Position numbers and translations under genes: made by a program | In this document: piece by piece, positions 9,254 through 21,180 of the stretch | Layout of the letters: each line of letters begins with the position of its first letter | How positions within the stretch are numbered: the first letter of the stretch is position 1 | The notes under the pieces: generated by a model | Told to the model about the DNA's origin: nothing | Databases searched by the model: none | What the model saw: only the letters and a program-made list of their open reading frames with translations | Assembly: GCF_000173415.1 (NCBI RefSeq) | Contig: NZ_ABXW01000053.1 | Coordinates: 124,001-188,000, forward strand | Length of the DNA: 64,000 bases | From: Providencia alcalifaciens DSM 30120 | Lineage (GTDB): Bacteria > Pseudomonadota > Gammaproteobacteria > Enterobacterales > Enterobacteriaceae | Direction of reading: 5' to 3'

Positions 9254-9277
9254 AAACGCCCTGAATTCAGGGCGTTT
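9254..9277 (-). terminator. Terminator of the pntAB operon
   Basis: A perfect palindrome (AAACGCCCTGAA with its complement) just downstream of the pntB stop. Read on the minus strand, it ends in TTTTT. Confidence 0.8.
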
Positions 9278-9303
9278 ACGTTTACTTTATAGATAATGAT
9301 AAA

Positions 9304-10695
9304 TTATAGCGCTTTTAAAATTGCATCTACGCTAGCTTTTGCATCACCAAATAACATTTGGGTATTCTCTTTGAAGAATAATGGGTTTTGTACCCCAGCA
9401 TACCCTGTATTCATTGAACGTTTAAAAACAATAACATTATTGGCTTTCCACACTTCTAATACCGGCATTCCCGCAATTGGGCTATGTGGATCTTCTTGTG
9501 CCGCAGGGTTCACGGTATCATTCGCACCAATAACCAGTACCGTATCCGTTTCGGAGAAATCATCGTTGATCTCATCCATTTCTAATACGATGTCATACGG
9601 GACTTTTGCTTCAGCCAATAAGACGTTCATGTGTCCAGGTAAGCGCCCCGCAACTGGATGAATACCAAAGCGAACATTGATACCGCGCTCACGTAGTTTT
9701 GCCGTAATATCATGCACTGGGTACTGAGCTTGTGCTACCGCGAGACCATAGCCTGGAGTGATGATCACTGAGGTTGAATTTTTCAACATTTCAGCAACTT
9801 CTTCCGCTGTCGTTTCACGATATTCGCCCATCTCTTCTTCCGAACCTGTTGATGAGCCATCAGTACCAAACCCACCCGCTATTACGCTGAAAAACGAACG
9901 GTTCATCGCTTTACACATAATATAAGAAAGGATCGCACCCGAAGAACCCACTAACGCCCCTGTTACAATCAGTAAGTCGTTACTGAGCATGAAACCTGCC
10001 GCAGCGGCTGCCCATCCAGAATAAGAGTTCAACATCGAAACAACAACGGGCATGTCTGCACCACCAATCGATGCCACTAAATGCCAACCAAAAGCTAATG
10101 CTATGACTGTCATGATTAGCATCATGAACACTTGCAAGCCCACACTGTCCGTTTTAACGAAGATGACCAGTAAAACAAAGGAAACAACTAAAGCTGCAAG
10201 GTTTAACTTATGGCGATTCGGTAGCATCATTGGTTTAGATGACATTTTTCCCGACAATTTACCATAAGCAACAATTGAGCCAGTAAACGTTACGGCACCA
10301 ATGAAAATACCCAAGAAGACCTCAGTTAAATGGATGTTTTCCATCACATTGCTGGCATGACCTTCACTCGCAATAAAGCTGTTGAAACCAACAAGGACCG
10401 CAGCCAAACCCACGAAACTGTGCAAAATAGCAACCAGCTCTGGCATCTCTGTCATTTCAACTTTCTTGGCTAAACGAATACCGATGACCGCACCAATGAC
10501 CATCGCAACAATCATCCAACCCACATTCGCACTATTTGGTCCCATAATAGTCGCAATCAATGCGATCGCCATACCAATAATGCCGTAAGTATTCCCACGT
10601 TGGGAACTTTCATGACGAGATAGCCCCGCAAGGCTAAAAATAAATAGGATAGCAGCAACGATGTAGGCTGCTGTCACAACTCCACTTGACAACAT
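9304..10695 (-). CDS. pntB: NAD(P) transhydrogenase subunit beta
   Basis: 463 residues (E. coli 462). It has an N-terminal membrane domain (about nine helices, residues 1-260) and a C-terminal NADP(H)-binding domain III with the [10 protein letters not shown] fingerprint and [14 protein letters not shown]. With PntA it couples proton entry across the inner membrane to hydride transfer from NADH to NADP+. It starts 10 bp after the pntA stop and ends before a strong terminator. Confidence 0.97.
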   Translation of the reverse strand: MLSSGVVTAAYIVAAILFIFSLAGLSRHESSQRGNTYGIIGMAIALIATIMGPNSANVGWMIVAMVIGAVIGIRLAKKVEMTEMPELVAILHSFVGLAAVLVGFNSFIASEGHASNVMENIHLTEVFLGIFIGAVTFTGSIVAYGKLSGKMSSKPMMLPNRHKLNLAALVVSFVLLVIFVKTDSVGLQVFMMLIMTVIALAFGWHLVASIGGADMPVVVSMLNSYSGWAAAAAGFMLSNDLLIVTGALVGSSGAILSYIMCKAMNRSFFSVIAGGFGTDGSSTGSEEEMGEYRETTAEEVAEMLKNSTSVIITPGYGLAVAQAQYPVHDITAKLRERGINVRFGIHPVAGRLPGHMNVLLAEAKVPYDIVLEMDEINDDFSETDTVLVIGANDTVNPAAQEDPHSPIAGMPVLEVWKANNVIVFKRSMNTGYAGVQNPLFFKENTQMLFGDAKASVDAILKAL

Positions 10696-10705
10696 AAGTT
10701 ACCCC

Positions 10706-12622
<1,917 letters not shown>

Positions 12623-13573
12623 ATGAAGCTGAAAACTACGGTCATCGCAGCCGCGGTGCTATCATTAACTAGTATAACCGCTACACAGGCGGCTGTTGAA
12701 TTAACGCCAAAACAGGCTACTGAATTACAACCTTATGAGCGTATAACCGTCACTGGGCGTTTTAATGCTATCTATGAAGCATCCGATGCAGTTTCCCGTA
12801 GGGCTGATAAGATGGGGGCATATGCCTTTTACATTCAAAGCCTTGATGATGTCGGTGACAGTGGCAACATGCGTGTTGTTGCTGATGTATATGCGAAAGA
12901 TGCACCAAAAGTTGAAGAACCCGCTCGCCGAGTTTTCGGTGGTGTAGAAGAAATGTCTAAAGCGGATGCAAAAGTGTATCAACCATTTGATACCGTTACC
13001 GTAAGTGGTTTCTACCCATCCGAGCCTGACTTATACGAAGCAATCGCGAAAAAAGCTAAAGAAAAAGACGCAGCCTCCTTTTATGTGGTTCGTAACGTTG
13101 CCATGAATGATGGTGGTAATACTTTAGCAACGGCATATATCTATAAGAAAGATGCTCCTAAGCGACAAATTCAAAAAGAAGACGCCGTTGTCCCTGCTGA
13201 CTCAGAAGCAGGGCGTGCGATGTTAGCACAAGGTGGCGAAGCTGCAGATAAAGTACTGATCCCAGGTGTTGCAAGTTCAGATGAACCAACAACAGCCGTA
13301 GGTCGTTTCTTTGAAACCTCCACAAGCCAACCTGGTCGTACGAGTGTGACTTTACCAAGTGGTTATGTCATCGAAGAAGTGAACAAAACCGCCGCAGCAA
13401 TGATGGTTCCATTTGATTCTATTACCTTCTCAGGTTATTACACAAATACCCCAGAAGTGCGTTATCAAATCGCCAAACGTGCTGAAGCAAAAGGTGCTAA
13501 GTACTACCATATCACTCGTGAATGGCAGTCAAACGGTGGTAGTGTTACCATCAGTGCAGACCTGTTTAAATAA
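12623..13573 (+). CDS. ydgH: YdgH, periplasmic three-domain DUF1471 (YhcN-like) protein
   Basis: 316 residues (E. coli 314). A signal peptide (AAAVLSLTSITATQA, cleaved near residue 22) is followed by three repeats of the YhcN/BhsA-type DUF1471 fold, each starting with a phrase like YERITVTGRF, YQPFDTVTVSGFY or MVPFDSITFSGYY and ending with an ADVYxK-like strand. Single-domain relatives act in stress and biofilm responses; the role of YdgH itself is not settled. I chose ATG 12623 because GGAAGGA lies 6 nt upstream; the frame's earlier TTG (12599) has no such site. Confidence 0.93.
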   Translation: MKLKTTVIAAAVLSLTSITATQAAVELTPKQATELQPYERITVTGRFNAIYEASDAVSRRADKMGAYAFYIQSLDDVGDSGNMRVVADVYAKDAPKVEEPARRVFGGVEEMSKADAKVYQPFDTVTVSGFYPSEPDLYEAIAKKAKEKDAASFYVVRNVAMNDGGNTLATAYIYKKDAPKRQIQKEDAVVPADSEAGRAMLAQGGEAADKVLIPGVASSDEPTTAVGRFFETSTSQPGRTSVTLPSGYVIEEVNKTAAAMMVPFDSITFSGYYTNTPEVRYQIAKRAEAKGAKYYHITREWQSNGGSVTISADLFK

Positions 13574-13595
13574 TCTATTATTCTATTTTATGATG

Positions 13596-13628
13596 AAAGC
13601 CAGTTTGCTATTCGAACTGGCTTTTTTT
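13596..13628 (+). terminator. Terminator after ydgH
   Basis: AAGCCAGTT pairs with AACTGGCTT, followed by a T run. Confidence 0.85.
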
Positions 13629-13892
13629 ATTGAATCGCTATACGTCGCTGTTTGCTCGAACACATTCCGATTAAAAATCCCCTTCCGTTTGCCTTGAAAT
13701 AAAAAAAGTGAATAAAACATCTTGTTAAGTGCATATTTTCCCATTGCATCTGATGCATTTCATTCGTAGAATCCACACTCTAATTTAGCAGGCGATCCAA
13801 CTGGATTTAAAAGCTGTAACAGTGAATCTATTTATATCATTGCTATCTTAACGTGATTTTAACTTTTGATTGCACAACAACCAGGATATACA

Positions 13893-15284
13893 TTGAAAAA
13901 TACATTAAGCCTTACCGCACTTACCGCGCTAGTTCTTAGCTCCATGGTAGGTGCTGGTGTATTTAGCCTTCCACAAAATATGGCTGAAGTGGCGAGCCCG
14001 TTAGCATTAATCATCGGCTGGTCCATCACGGGCGTTGGGATCTTATTTCTTGCATTTTCTCTCTTATTTCTTTCCAGAATTCGTCCTGATTTGGATGGTG
14101 GAATATTTACTTATGCAAAAGTCGGATTCGGTGAGTTTATTGGCTTTTGTTCCGCATGGGGTTATTGGTTGTGTGCCGTTGTCGCCAACGTTTCTTATTT
14201 AGTCATTGTTTTTGCTGCAATCAGTTTCTTTACCGATACACCAGACCATATTGTGTTTGGTGATGGTAATACTTGGCAAGCCTTGATCGGTGAATCTATC
14301 TTATTGTGGGTTGTGCATTATCTCGTCCTGCGCGGTGTACAAACTGCTGCGGGGATTAATAAATTAGCAACGATGGCAAAGTTAGTCCCTCTTGGCTTAT
14401 TTATCGTACTGGCATTTTTTGCTTTCAAACTCGATATTTTTGATGCGGATTTCAGTGGCATTGACCTTGGTATCCCTGTTTGGCAACAAGTTAAAGATAC
14501 AATGCTGATCACTCTATGGGTATTTATCGGTATTGAGGGTGCCGTGGTTGTCTCAGCCAGAGCCAAAAATCGTCGTGATGTTGGTCTCGCAACTATTTTT
14601 GCCGTGAGCTCCGCTCTCATCATCTATATTCTTGTTACGTTATTATCACTTGGGATCATGCCTCGCGCCGATCTTGCTGATATTAAAAACCCCTCCATGG
14701 CAACTTTAATGGTTTCCTTAATTGGTTCGAGTGGCGACATTATTATCGCCGCAGGGTTAATTATTTCAGTGTGTGGCGCTTACTTGAGCTGGACAATCAT
14801 GGCAGCTGAAGTGCCATATATCGCCGCACAATATCAATCATTTCCTAAGATTTTTAATAAACTGAATAAGAATGATGCCCCTTCTTCATCTTTATGGCTA
14901 ACCAATGGCGCCGTTCAATTATCACTTGTACTTATTTGGTTAAGTGGCAGTAACTACAATACCCTGCTGACCATCGCCTCAGAGATGATTTTGGTTCCAT
15001 ACTTTTTAGTGGGTGCATTTCTAGTCAAAGTTGCCTATGAACGCCACAGTAAAGCGTTGCTTGCTGTCGGTTTTGTAGCAAGTGTGTATGGCTTATGGTT
15101 ACTTTATGCCTCTGGTTTGATTAACTTGATGCTTTCCGTTGTGCTGTATGCTCCGGGGATCTTGATTTTTTTATATGCCCGTTCACAGCAAACTGCAAAA
15201 GCACCACTTAAATTAATTGAAAAAGTATTGGCGTGGGCGATCGCAATCGCTTCTGTACCTGCGTTATATTCCTTGTTAGCGTAA
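13893..15284 (+). CDS. ydgI: Basic amino acid/polyamine antiporter, YdgI (ArcD-like)
   Basis: 463 residues with about twelve membrane helices. It belongs to the arginine/ornithine antiporter branch of the APC superfamily and is very close to E. coli YdgI (LTALVLSSMVGAGVFSLPQN, GGIFTYAKVGFGE, FCSAWGYWLCAV). The probable start is TTG 13893: it aligns with the E. coli N-terminus and has AGGA 7 nt upstream. The upstream TTG at 13866 lacks a good site. It follows ydgH, as in E. coli. The exchanged substrates are inferred from family only; no arginine deiminase genes are in the window. Confidence 0.9.
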   Translation: MKNTLSLTALTALVLSSMVGAGVFSLPQNMAEVASPLALIIGWSITGVGILFLAFSLLFLSRIRPDLDGGIFTYAKVGFGEFIGFCSAWGYWLCAVVANVSYLVIVFAAISFFTDTPDHIVFGDGNTWQALIGESILLWVVHYLVLRGVQTAAGINKLATMAKLVPLGLFIVLAFFAFKLDIFDADFSGIDLGIPVWQQVKDTMLITLWVFIGIEGAVVVSARAKNRRDVGLATIFAVSSALIIYILVTLLSLGIMPRADLADIKNPSMATLMVSLIGSSGDIIIAAGLIISVCGAYLSWTIMAAEVPYIAAQYQSFPKIFNKLNKNDAPSSSLWLTNGAVQLSLVLIWLSGSNYNTLLTIASEMILVPYFLVGAFLVKVAYERHSKALLAVGFVASVYGLWLLYASGLINLMLSVVLYAPGILIFLYARSQQTAKAPLKLIEKVLAWAIAIASVPALYSLLA

Positions 15285-15298
15285 TTCATACTTTATCT

Positions 15299-15332
15299 GC
15301 GAGCTAAACTTAACCACTTGAATTTAGCTCGC
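15299..15332 (+). terminator. Terminator after ydgI
   Basis: GCGAGCTAAA and TTTAGCTCGC form a perfect 10-bp stem followed by TTTCTATT. Confidence 0.8.
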
Positions 15333-15442
15333 TTTCTATTCCCTTCTCTTTATTACCCGTTATTCAGCTCTGCGTTTTTTACAACTCGCGCTCTTCTATC
15401 TGTTGTAGTGTTTAAATACATTCATCAAATAAGGAGATTCAA

Positions 15443-15673
15443 ATGCGTATCCCCCCTCAGACCGTCACGTTTGCTGATAACCCTTCTTTTATTAATCGTG
15501 GACTAGCGCGAAATCACTCGCTACCACAACAAATTTCTGCGGTTACTCAACAAGCTCCACAACAGTTAAGCTTCTTTCAACAAAAACGAGCAGAAATTAA
15601 AGCTCAAGATCGATATGAAGGTATGCAGTTTAAATTAGCTGCCCAACAAATTGTACGAAGGAATTGCCCCTGA
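15443..15673 (+). CDS. Small Gln-rich hypothetical protein
   Basis: 76 residues, not recognised. The ribosome site AAGGAG lies 6 nt before the ATG, the best in this part of the window, and the gene has its own space between ydgI and hrpA. The sequence is polar with repeated QQ pairs (LPQQIS, TQQAPQQLSFFQQ) and a basic C-terminus ending NCP. There is no signal peptide or membrane segment. Real by its start signal; function unknown. Confidence 0.6.
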   Translation: MRIPPQTVTFADNPSFINRGLARNHSLPQQISAVTQQAPQQLSFFQQKRAEIKAQDRYEGMQFKLAAQQIVRRNCP

Positions 15674-15784
15674 TTTATCTGAGTGACTGGCATGATGACC
15701 AACAGCACAGTTGTTAAGGTAAATGTATTATCACCCAATAGCATGTTGTAACTAAAAAAGCAAAACAGACTAGAATGACGAAAT

Positions 15785-15823
15785 AAAAAACGCGTGAGTG
15801 GCAATGTTCCCACTTCACGCGTT
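15785..15823 (-). terminator. Terminator after hrpA
   Basis: On the minus strand AACGCGTGAAGTGG pairs with CCACTCACGCGTT and runs into TTTTTATTT. One base bulges. Confidence 0.8.
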
Positions 15824-15845
15824 AATGATTATCTTGACTGGCTCA

Positions 15846-18800
15846 TTACAGTTGCTGAGTCAAACTTTCCATCGTTTGGATAATACGTTTATCTGAAATC
15901 GGATAAGGTGTTCCAAGCTGCTGAGCGAATAAACTGATTCGTAGCTCTTCAATCATCCAACGAACCTCTTGTACCTCAGGTAATTGTTTTTGCAGCGGTG
16001 TCAGTTTACTCATCCACTGTTGCCACAGAGTTTGCACATGCTCAACTTTACTCATCTGCGCACGGTCACGATTCGGATCAATCGCCAATTTTTCTAATCG
16101 TCGCTCAATTCCATTTAAGTAACGCAAGATATCGGGTAGTCGCTTCCAGCCCTGCTCCGTGACAAAACCCTTAAAGACTAACCCTGACATTTGTGCTTTT
16201 ACATCAGACAACGCCAATGCCATCGAAAAATCCACACGTCCTTTTAATCGTTTATTGATCGCAAATACTGCGGTTAAGATCTGCTCAACCTGCTTCGCAA
16301 TATTGACAACTACATCATTCAACTCTGCCCGAGCATACTCTTTCAATGATTCAAACTGCTCTTCATTCCAGACCGCACCACCATATGTTGCAATCAACTG
16401 ATCAATACCACATGCGATACAATCATCAATTAATTCAAGCACTTTACCATAGGGGTTAAAATAGAGGCCCAATTTAGATTTATTTGGCAATTTCTCATGA
16501 AGATACTTAATCGGTGATGGGATATTCAATAATAATAATCGACGAACTCCGCCCCACATCGCTTGCTGCTGCTCAAATTCAGTTTCGAAAACCCGAATAC
16601 CTACACTGTTCTTCTCATCGACTAATGCAGGATAAGCTTTAACAGAATAACCGCCACGTTTTTGCTCATAACGTTGAGGCAGTTCACCGAAACTCCAAAT
16701 ATGTAAGCCACTTTGCTCAATACCATCATCCACAACTTCAGACAGTGTTTCTTGCACTTTTTCCTTAAGGCTATTTTTTAAAGCATCTAAATCTTGCCCT
16801 TCAGCGACAGTTTTATTTTTATCGTTTACCACCCGATAGGTCATTTTTAAATGCGCAGGCAGTTGGTCTAACTGCCAAGACTCGCGTTCCACTGTCACAC
16901 CAGTCATTCGGCGTAATTCACGCTCTAATTTATCGAGCACGCTGCCTTCAGGCGTTGGAACTCGCTCTAAAAATGCCGAAGCATAGTTAGGCGCAGGCAC
17001 AAAATTACGGCGGATTGGTTTTGGCAATGATTTAATCAACGCAACAATCAATTCATGACGTAATCCTGGCACCTGCCAATCAAAGCCAACATTGTGTACC
17101 TGATTTAAGATAGCCAATGGGATATGAACAGTAACCCCATCAGCATCCGTTCCCGGCTCAAACTGGTAACTGAGGCGGAATTTAAGATCCCCCTGATACC
17201 AGTAATTGGGGTAATCCAGTGCGGAAACGGTACTTGCATCCTCTTTGATCAGCATGTTTTTTTCAAAACTAAGTAAATCCGGCTGCTGTTTTGATACAGT
17301 TTTCCACCAATTATCAAAATGGCGAGATGAGATCACATCATTCGGAATACGTTGGTCATAAAACGCAAATAACGTTTCGTCATCAACCAAAATGTCACGT
17401 CGGCGTGATTTGTGTTCTAAATCTTCCACTTCAGATAACAATTTTAGGTTAGCTTTAAAAAATGCGTGACGGGTATTCCAATCCCCTTCCACTAAGGCAT
17501 GACGAATGAATAATTCACGGCACAATAGTGGATCAATCACCCCATAATTGACTTGGCGCGATGCCACAATCGGAAGCCCATATAATGTCACTTTTTCTGA
17601 TGCCATAACGGCACCTTCTGACTTCGACCAATGTGGCTCACTATAGTGATGTTTAACCAAATGCTCCGCTAATGGCTCAATCCATTCAGGATCAATAGAC
17701 GCGGCAATACGCCCCCATAATTTTGAGGTTTCAACCAGCTCAGCAACCATCGTCCATTTCGGTGGTTTTTTAAATAAACCTGACCCAGGGAAGATAGTAA
17801 ATCTGGCATTCCTTGCTCCGGTAAATTCATGTTTTTCCGCATCTTTTTGACCAACGTGTGATAACAACCCTGCCAATAAAGAGACATGAATACTGCGAAA
17901 ATCTGCCGCCGCACTATTGATAGCAAATCCTTGCTCTTTTACCACTTGACGCAATTGTGTGTAGAGATCTTGCCACTCACGAATCCGCAGGTAGTTAAGG
18001 AAATCCTGACGACACATTTTTCTAAATTGTGCGTTAGAAAGTTCCTCTTGCTGTTGTTTTAAATAATCCCACAGATTTAAAAATGCCAGAAAATCTGACT
18101 GCTTATCATGGAAGCGTCGATGCTTTTCATCGGAAGCTTGCTGTTTATCTAACGGTCTTTCACGAGGGTCTTGAATGGACAATGCGGAAACAATCACCAT
18201 CGTTTCACGTACCGCACCATATTTTCGTGCTTCAATCACCATTCGCGCTAAACGTGGGTCCACGGGTAATTGTGCTAACTGGCGGCCGATATCAGTTAAA
18301 CGGTATCCTTTGTCTACTTCCTTATGAGGTTGGATCCCACCGAGCTCTTCCAGTAATTTGACACCGTCTTGAATATTTCGCTTATCTGGTGCTTCTACAA
18401 ATGGGAATGCAGCGATATCTCCAAGCCCTATCGAGGTCATTTGTAAAATGACGGATGCCAAGTTAGTTCTCAGAATTTCAGGATCGGTAAATTCAGGTCG
18501 AGATAGGAAATCTTCTTCAGAATACAAACGAATACAGATACCATCTGAAACACGTCCACACCGCCCTTTACGCTGGTTAGCGGAAGCTTGAGAAATCGCT
18601 TCTACTGGCAAACGTTGTACTTTCGTGCGATAACTATACCGGCTGATCCGCGCATAACCTGTATCAATAACATATTTTATACCGGGTACTGTTAACGACG
18701 TTTCTGCCACGTTCGTTGCAAGTATAATTCGACGCCCACCATGAGGATGGAAAATACGATTTTGTTCACTGTTAGACAACCTTGCGAACAGTGGCAAAAT

Positions 18801-19745
18801 TTCGGTGTGACGTAATTGAAGTTTGGATAAAGCGTCAGCGGTATCTCGAATTTCACGCTCACCGCTCATAAAGATCAGAATATCACCTGCACTTTCACGT
18901 CCAAGCTCATTAACAGCATCAATAATGCCGTCAATCTGGTCACGATCGCTGTCATTATCATCGCCCATAATGGGACGATATCGCACTTCAACTGGATAAG
19001 TACGCCCAGAGACTTCCACAATTGGCGCATGACCGAAATGACGAGAAAATCTTTCAGGATCAATGGTTGCAGACGTAATAATGACTTTTAAATCAGGGCG
19101 TTTAGGTAATAATTGACGTAAATACCCTAAAATAAAATCGATATTTAAACTCCGCTCGTGAGCTTCATCGATAATAATGGTGTCGTATTGCAGAAGTAAT
19201 TTATCATTTTGTAATTCTGCTAATAAAATACCATCCGTCATTAACTTAACTTGAGTGGTATCACTAACCTGATCGCTAAAGCGAACCTTATAACCGACAT
19301 TTGTACCCAATTCACACTCTAATTCTTGTGCTAAACGTGAAGCGACAGAGCGAGCAGCCAGCCTCCGCGGTTGAGTATGACCGATAAATCCTTTTACTCC
19401 ACGCCCCAGTTCTAGACAAATTTTAGGGATCTGCGTCGTTTTACCTGAGCCAGTTTCTCCGGCAATAATCACAACTTGATGCTGACTTATCGCATCAAAA
19501 ATAGCTTGTTTCTTTTGGCTAACAGGTAAGTTTTCTGGGTAAACAATTTTTGGCATATTCAGGCGTTTTTTCTCAACTTTCTGTTTCGCCTTTTCAACAT
19601 CCCCTTTAATCACGTCAATCACTGCCATACGGGATTTTGGGTCTTGTATTTTTACTATGCCATGCAAGCGTTTCTTTAATTGCCATTGATCACGCAATGA
19701 TGTTTGTTCAATTTCAGCCTGTAATGCTGACAGAATGGGATCCAT
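15846..19745 (-). CDS. hrpA: HrpA, DEAH-box RNA helicase
   Basis: 1299 residues (E. coli 1300). Motif I GETGSGKTTQ (about residue 90), DEAH box IIDEAHERS, motif III SATID, and motif VI QRKGRCGRV. The helicase core is followed by winged-helix, OB and the long C-terminal region typical of HrpA. It unwinds RNA and rescues stalled or collided ribosomes; earlier work linked it to fimbrial mRNA processing. I start at ATG 19745, which has AAGGA 9 nt upstream, rather than the non-ATG codon seven codons earlier. Divergent from azoR, as in E. coli. Confidence 0.96.
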   Translation of the reverse strand: MDPILSALQAEIEQTSLRDQWQLKKRLHGIVKIQDPKSRMAVIDVIKGDVEKAKQKVEKKRLNMPKIVYPENLPVSQKKQAIFDAISQHQVVIIAGETGSGKTTQIPKICLELGRGVKGFIGHTQPRRLAARSVASRLAQELECELGTNVGYKVRFSDQVSDTTQVKLMTDGILLAELQNDKLLLQYDTIIIDEAHERSLNIDFILGYLRQLLPKRPDLKVIITSATIDPERFSRHFGHAPIVEVSGRTYPVEVRYRPIMGDDNDSDRDQIDGIIDAVNELGRESAGDILIFMSGEREIRDTADALSKLQLRHTEILPLFARLSNSEQNRIFHPHGGRRIILATNVAETSLTVPGIKYVIDTGYARISRYSYRTKVQRLPVEAISQASANQRKGRCGRVSDGICIRLYSEEDFLSRPEFTDPEILRTNLASVILQMTSIGLGDIAAFPFVEAPDKRNIQDGVKLLEELGGIQPHKEVDKGYRLTDIGRQLAQLPVDPRLARMVIEARKYGAVRETMVIVSALSIQDPRERPLDKQQASDEKHRRFHDKQSDFLAFLNLWDYLKQQQEELSNAQFRKMCRQDFLNYLRIREWQDLYTQLRQVVKEQGFAINSAAADFRSIHVSLLAGLLSHVGQKDAEKHEFTGARNARFTIFPGSGLFKKPPKWTMVAELVETSKLWGRIAASIDPEWIEPLAEHLVKHHYSEPHWSKSEGAVMASEKVTLYGLPIVASRQVNYGVIDPLLCRELFIRHALVEGDWNTRHAFFKANLKLLSEVEDLEHKSRRRDILVDDETLFAFYDQRIPNDVISSRHFDNWWKTVSKQQPDLLSFEKNMLIKEDASTVSALDYPNYWYQGDLKFRLSYQFEPGTDADGVTVHIPLAILNQVHNVGFDWQVPGLRHELIVALIKSLPKPIRRNFVPAPNYASAFLERVPTPEGSVLDKLERELRRMTGVTVERESWQLDQLPAHLKMTYRVVNDKNKTVAEGQDLDALKNSLKEKVQETLSEVVDDGIEQSGLHIWSFGELPQRYEQKRGGYSVKAYPALVDEKNSVGIRVFETEFEQQQAMWGGVRRLLLLNIPSPIKYLHEKLPNKSKLGLYFNPYGKVLELIDDCIACGIDQLIATYGGAVWNEEQFESLKEYARAELNDVVVNIAKQVEQILTAVFAINKRLKGRVDFSMALALSDVKAQMSGLVFKGFVTEQGWKRLPDILRYLNGIERRLEKLAIDPNRDRAQMSKVEHVQTLWQQWMSKLTPLQKQLPEVQEVRWMIEELRISLFAQQLGTPYPISDKRIIQTMESLTQQL

Positions 19746-19965
19746 TCTTAAATCCTTATATTTCAATTTGTTATAATGCCACTGTTCTATTTATCATCAT
19801 GAAGCGGCTAAAGATAATATTTTGGTCTGTTTTATGATTTTAGTTATCTCATACAAATACCATCAGTTTTTTCGAACTAATCCTTCTAAATTTCTTCTTA
19901 TTAATGCGTCACATACGGAGTATCATCATTATTCAATGAGCGACATATGAGTTTTGAGGAAAATA

Positions 19966-20565
19966 ATGAGTAAAGTATTACTATTGAAATCCAGCATTCT
20001 GGCGGATTACTCACACAGCAACAAAATGGCCGATTATTTTGTACAACAGTGGAAAGAAAAAAATCCTACTGATGAATTTCTCGTTAGAGATTTAGTTAAG
20101 CAGCCTATCCCTGCCATTGATGGCGAAATTTTAGCAGCTTTTGCGCCAACTGACACTAAAACAGCACAGCAACAAGCACTTTTAGACCTATCAAATCAAC
20201 TGATTGATGAGATTAAGCAAAGTGATGTTTTAGTGATCACGGCACCTATGTACAATTTTTCAGTGCCTTCTCAACTGAAGCACTATTTTGATTTTATCGC
20301 GCGCTCAGGGCATACCTTTAAATATACCGAGCAAGGTTCTGTCGGTTTATTAAATAATAAACGTGCATATGTACTAACAAGTCGTGGCGGAATTTATAAA
20401 GATACACCAACGGATATTATGGTGCCTTATATCACGTTATTCTTGAATTTTATTGGCATTACAGATATTGAATTTATTTTTGCAGAAGGTACTGCACTCG
20501 GTGCTGAATCAGTTGAGAATGCTCATTCTCAGGCCAGAGAACATATGAATACATTGATTGCCTAA
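19966..20565 (+). CDS. azoR: FMN-dependent NADH:azo/quinone oxidoreductase
   Basis: 199 residues (E. coli 201). A flavodoxin-like fold: the N-terminal SKVLLLKSSILADYSHSNKMA binds the FMN phosphate and TAPMYNFSVPSQLKHYFD lines the FMN ring. It reduces azo dyes and quinones in the cytoplasm with NADH, probably protecting against thiol-reactive quinones. The start is ATG 19966 (GAGGA upstream), four codons after an in-frame TTG. Neighbour of hrpA, as in E. coli. Confidence 0.95.
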   Translation: MSKVLLLKSSILADYSHSNKMADYFVQQWKEKNPTDEFLVRDLVKQPIPAIDGEILAAFAPTDTKTAQQQALLDLSNQLIDEIKQSDVLVITAPMYNFSVPSQLKHYFDFIARSGHTFKYTEQGSVGLLNNKRAYVLTSRGGIYKDTPTDIMVPYITLFLNFIGITDIEFIFAEGTALGAESVENAHSQAREHMNTLIA

Positions 20566-20567
20566 TA

Positions 20568-20592
20568 AAATGCCTCGTTAAACTAGGCATTC
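20568..20592 (+). terminator. Terminator after azoR
   Basis: AAATGCCT pairs with AGGCATT. A second stem, GCGCA with TGCGC at 20610-20627, lies before the convergent ydbL. Confidence 0.55.
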
Positions 20593-20630
20593 TTATTTGT
20601 CACTATATTGCGCACAACCTAGTGCGCATT

Positions 20631-20960
20631 TTATTTTTTCTGTACCCATTGCCCATTAATACCACGTACATATTCTCCTGTAGGCGCCCGGTCTACCAGC
20701 TTTTGCCCTGCGATTCTTGCGACATCATTGGTTTTAAGCCCGTTTTTATCCGCAATTTCCGCGTATCTATTTTTCCTTTCTGCATTAATACGCTCAACCA
20801 GCTGCTTTGCATTATCACTATTTTGGTCAATCACTGCCAAATACCCTGACAATGTTTCACCAACAAGCCCATGAGATTTCCCTTCTTCAACCGTCAGAGC
20901 AAATGCAGAGAATACGCTTAGCGTCGAACATAAAGCGATCGCCTTAAACCAATTCATCAT
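20631..20960 (-). CDS. ydbL: YdbL, periplasmic partner of the YdbH-YnbE lipid-transport bridge
   Basis: 109 residues (E. coli 108). DUF1318 family. A signal peptide (AIALCSTLSVFSAFA) and the family phrases GKSHGLVGET, GYLA and AERKNRYAEIA are present. The ATG overlaps the ynbE stop (ATGA), so it is translationally coupled as third gene of ydbH-ynbE-ydbL. In E. coli YdbL assists the YdbH-YnbE intermembrane bridge, likely as a chaperone for YnbE. Confidence 0.93.
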   Translation of the reverse strand: MMNWFKAIALCSTLSVFSAFALTVEEGKSHGLVGETLSGYLAVIDQNSDNAKQLVERINAERKNRYAEIADKNGLKTNDVARIAGQKLVDRAPTGEYVRGINGQWVQKK

Positions 20961-21163
20961 TTCGCTTTCACCTCACCAAATAAATCACTATTTTCTTTTA
21001 GTAACTCTTCGACTTGCCTATCAGCTTTGATTTGAATTTCATGTTCAATTTTGACATTCATATTGATATTAATCGGCTTATCAGGTGTAGCGACTTCAAC
21101 ACGTAAACACGCTGTTAATAACGAAGCCATTGTCATCATCATGATCAGTTTTAATGTTTTCAC
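20957..21163 (-). CDS. ynbE: YnbE, small outer-membrane lipoprotein
   Basis: 68 residues (E. coli 61). A lipobox (SLLTAC) gives the mature Cys near residue 19, and the short mature part (VEVATPDKPININMNVKIEHEIQ) forms beta strands that extend the YdbH groove. The start is taken as GTG 21163 with AAGGA 6 nt upstream; the longer frame (to 21202) would run into the ydbH coding end. It anchors YdbH to the outer membrane and sits between ydbH and ydbL in one operon. Confidence 0.9.
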   Translation of the reverse strand: MKTLKLIMMMTMASLLTACLRVEVATPDKPININMNVKIEHEIQIKADRQVEELLKENSDLFGEVKAK

Positions 21164-21180
21164 AGTATTCCTTTTATCTC

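Noticed and set aside
9296-9661. Plus-strand frame opposite the end of pntB
   Set aside because: Lies wholly within pntB and its terminator region; shadow frame.
15604-15813. Minus-strand 69-residue frame between the small gene and hrpA
   Set aside because: It overlaps the hrpA terminator and the better-supported plus-strand gene, and has no ribosome site or recognisable motif.
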